Origin: Blattabacterium cuenoti
GTDB lineage: Bacteria > Bacteroidota > Bacteroidia > Flavobacteriales > Blattabacteriaceae
NCBI RefSeq assembly: GCF_014251655.1
Contig: NZ_CP059225.1
Coordinates: forward strand, 251,854 to 315,853
Direction of reading: 5' to 3'
DNA: 64,000 bases
Shown here piece by piece: positions 62,642-64,000 of this stretch; the first letter of the stretch is position 1; each line of letters starts with the position of its first letter. The notes beneath the pieces were generated by a model. It was not told the DNA's origin. It was given only the letters and a program-made list of their open reading frames with translations, and made no database searches. The position numbers and the translations under genes are program-made.

Positions 62642-64000
62642 CTAAATTTTTTCCTTAATATTACTCCTTAATTTTTTTATACGTCGTATACTTTCTTCCT
62701 TTCCTAGCATTTCTAATATTATGAAAAGGTCAATTCCTATTAAAATACCTACCAAAGCTAAACGTAATAATTTCAAAATTATCTTTTTTTCTTTAATTGT
62801 TTCTGTCAACAAAGACTTCAAATTTACAGATGTAAATAGGGGGGAAGCGGTATCAGATAATAATACTATTGCTTTTTCTAATTGATAGACCGTATTTCGA
62901 TTACATATTTTATTGAAAAAATTAGCCTCATAAGAATCAGGATAAATAAAGAAATAAAAAGAATGTTCCCATATTTCATGAATGAAATGGATCCTATCTA
63001 TCGTTAGATGGATCACTTTCCATAAATAATCTTTACCTATGTCAATAGAACGTTTTCTTAATTTTTCGCAAAGAAATGTAAATACTTCTTTTTTTTTTTC
63101 ATTTATTAAATATTTTTTATTGAACCAATTTGCTTTTTTTATATCAAAATAAATACTAGATTTCTTTATTCTTTCTAAAGAAAATAAATGGATTAATTCT
63201 TTCATAGAAAAAATCTCCCTTTTTATTCCAGGATTCCATCCTAATAAAGCTAACATGTTCACAAATGCTTCTGGAAAATAACCCAATTCCCTATATCCAG
63301 GTATAATGATATGACTATCTGGTACTTCCCATTGTATAGGAAATATAGGAAAATCTAAACCATCTGCATTCCTTTTGCTAATTTTTCCTTTTCCATTTTT
63401 GTTTAAAATTAAAGGTAAATGTGCAAAATAAGGAATATTCCAACCAAATGCTCTATATAATAAGATATGTAGGGACATAGATGGAAGCCATTCTTCTCCT
63501 CTTAAAACATGAGTTATTTTCATTAGATGATCGTCAATTGTGTTAGCTAAATGATAAGTAGCTACTCCATCTGATTTTAATAATACTTTATCATCTAAGT
63601 GATCGGTGTCCACTATTATATTTCCACGTATGAGATCATGCATTTTCAATTTTTCTCCAGGTTTTATTTTAAATCGAATGACATAAGAATAACAAGATTT
63701 CAATTTAGTATGTAATTCTTCTCTTGTCATAGTTAAAGAATTGTTCAGGGTTATTCTATTTTTAGAATTATAAGAGAACGTTAATCCACGATTGGAATAT
63801 TCTTTTCTTTTTTTATCAAGATCTTTATCTGTATCAAAAGCATAATAAGCATATCCTTTTTCTAACAACTTATTTATATAAATACGATAAATATTCCATC
63901 TTTTTGACTGATAATAAGGAAAATGAGGCCCTCCATATCCCACGCCTTCATCAGGCTCTATTTGACACCATTTTAGTGTTTCAAGAATATATAATTCAGA
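62642..64000 (-). CDS. gltX: Glutamyl-tRNA synthetase (5' end cut by window edge)
   Basis: This is a class I synthetase. The frame is open to the window end and reads LYILETLKW...PDEGVGYGGPHFPYYQS, so the start with the HIGH motif lies beyond 64000. Inside are LRGEEWLPSMSLHILLYRAF, the KMSKS-type loop KGKISKRNADG and, downstream, the anticodon-binding helical domain. tRNA-Gln is at 41422-41492; whether GltX also charges it, or GlnRS exists, cannot be seen here. Confidence 0.96.
   Translation of the reverse strand, partial: SELYILETLKWCQIEPDEGVGYGGPHFPYYQSKRWNIYRIYINKLLEKGYAYYAFDTDKDLDKKRKEYSNRGLTFSYNSKNRITLNNSLTMTREELHTKLKSCYSYVIRFKIKPGEKLKMHDLIRGNIIVDTDHLDDKVLLKSDGVATYHLANTIDDHLMKITHVLRGEEWLPSMSLHILLYRAFGWNIPYFAHLPLILNKNGKGKISKRNADGLDFPIFPIQWEVPDSHIIIPGYRELGYFPEAFVNMLALLGWNPGIKREIFSMKELIHLFSLERIKKSSIYFDIKKANWFNKKYLINEKKKEVFTFLCEKLRKRSIDIGKDYLWKVIHLTIDRIHFIHEIWEHSFYFFIYPDSYEANFFNKICNRNTVYQLEKAIVLLSDTASPLFTSVNLKSLLTETIKEKKIILKLLRLALVGILIGIDLFIILEMLGKEESIRRIKKLRSNIKEKI

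Noticed and set aside
1..64000. CRISPR arrays, insertion sequences or long direct repeats
   Set aside because: I saw only homopolymer runs and short AT-rich repeats; nothing with regular repeat-spacer structure or terminal inverted repeats.

Overview
This window is a gene-dense, strongly AT-rich chromosome segment from a genome-reduced member of the Bacteroidetes (Flavobacteriia). The best fit is a Blattabacterium-type cockroach endosymbiont. This rests on several observations: A-rich coding sequence with long poly(A) tracts; flavobacterial gene neighbourhoods (tgt with an LptF/G permease, the rsmH-to-ftsZ division/wall cluster, pheA-aminotransferase-tyrA-DAHP synthase/chorismate mutase, rpsF-rpsR-rplI); Bacteroidetes-type TTG/TAnnTTTG promoters with few clear Shine-Dalgarno sites; and almost no intergenic DNA. 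There is no rRNA, prophage, insertion sequence, CRISPR array or evident genomic island. The species assignment is inferred from content and was not tested by alignment.

Layout: 1-6437 holds the end of ychF, an M42 peptidase, dapF, a DegQ/HtrA protease, a frame-broken LptF/G-family permease and tgt. 6531-21002 is the cell-division and peptidoglycan cluster rsmH-ftsL-ftsI-murE-mraY-murD-ftsW-murG-murC-ftsQ-ftsA-ftsZ. 21046-31040 carries hisS, pnuC, a phosphopantetheinyl transferase, mrp, a purine nucleoside phosphorylase, murB, small envelope proteins, rlmB, pheS, a conserved unknown, a CvpA-like protein and a LuxE-like acyl-protein synthetase. 31050-41279 carries a phosphate transporter, ruvA, der, trmD, argH, gyrB, uppP, a decayed truB and rpsP. 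41422-51315 has tRNA-Gln, a glutamate/dicarboxylate symporter, mvaD, tRNA-His, an aspartate aminotransferase, rsmG, an amidohydrolase, lysS, lipB, mtaB and a peroxiredoxin. 51386-59923 is a minus-strand run dnaG-rpe-fabI-metK-aroG/CM-tyrA-aminotransferase-pheA (listed 3' to 5'). 60089-64000 ends with mntH, rplI-rpsR-rpsF and the 3' part of gltX.

Together the genes describe a symbiont that keeps a DAP-type peptidoglycan wall (dapF, murB-murG, mraY, uppP, ftsI/W), makes phenylalanine, tyrosine and arginine precursors, makes isoprenoids from mevalonate, and imports nicotinamide riboside, phosphate, Mn/Fe and dicarboxylates or glutamate.

The most striking signals are two otherwise intact genes, murD and an LptF/G permease, each split by a single frame error lying exactly at a poly(A) run of 13 and 10 A. 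This is the pattern expected if transcriptional slippage rescues the product, as described for Buchnera and Blochmannia; a sequencing error is the main alternative. Also notable are a full-length but shattered truB between uppP and rpsP, a cytosine-deaminase-like amidohydrolase with Gln where the catalytic Glu is expected, and two divergent genes whose start codons share one ATGCAT palindrome. I did not find a convincing new defence or mobile system.
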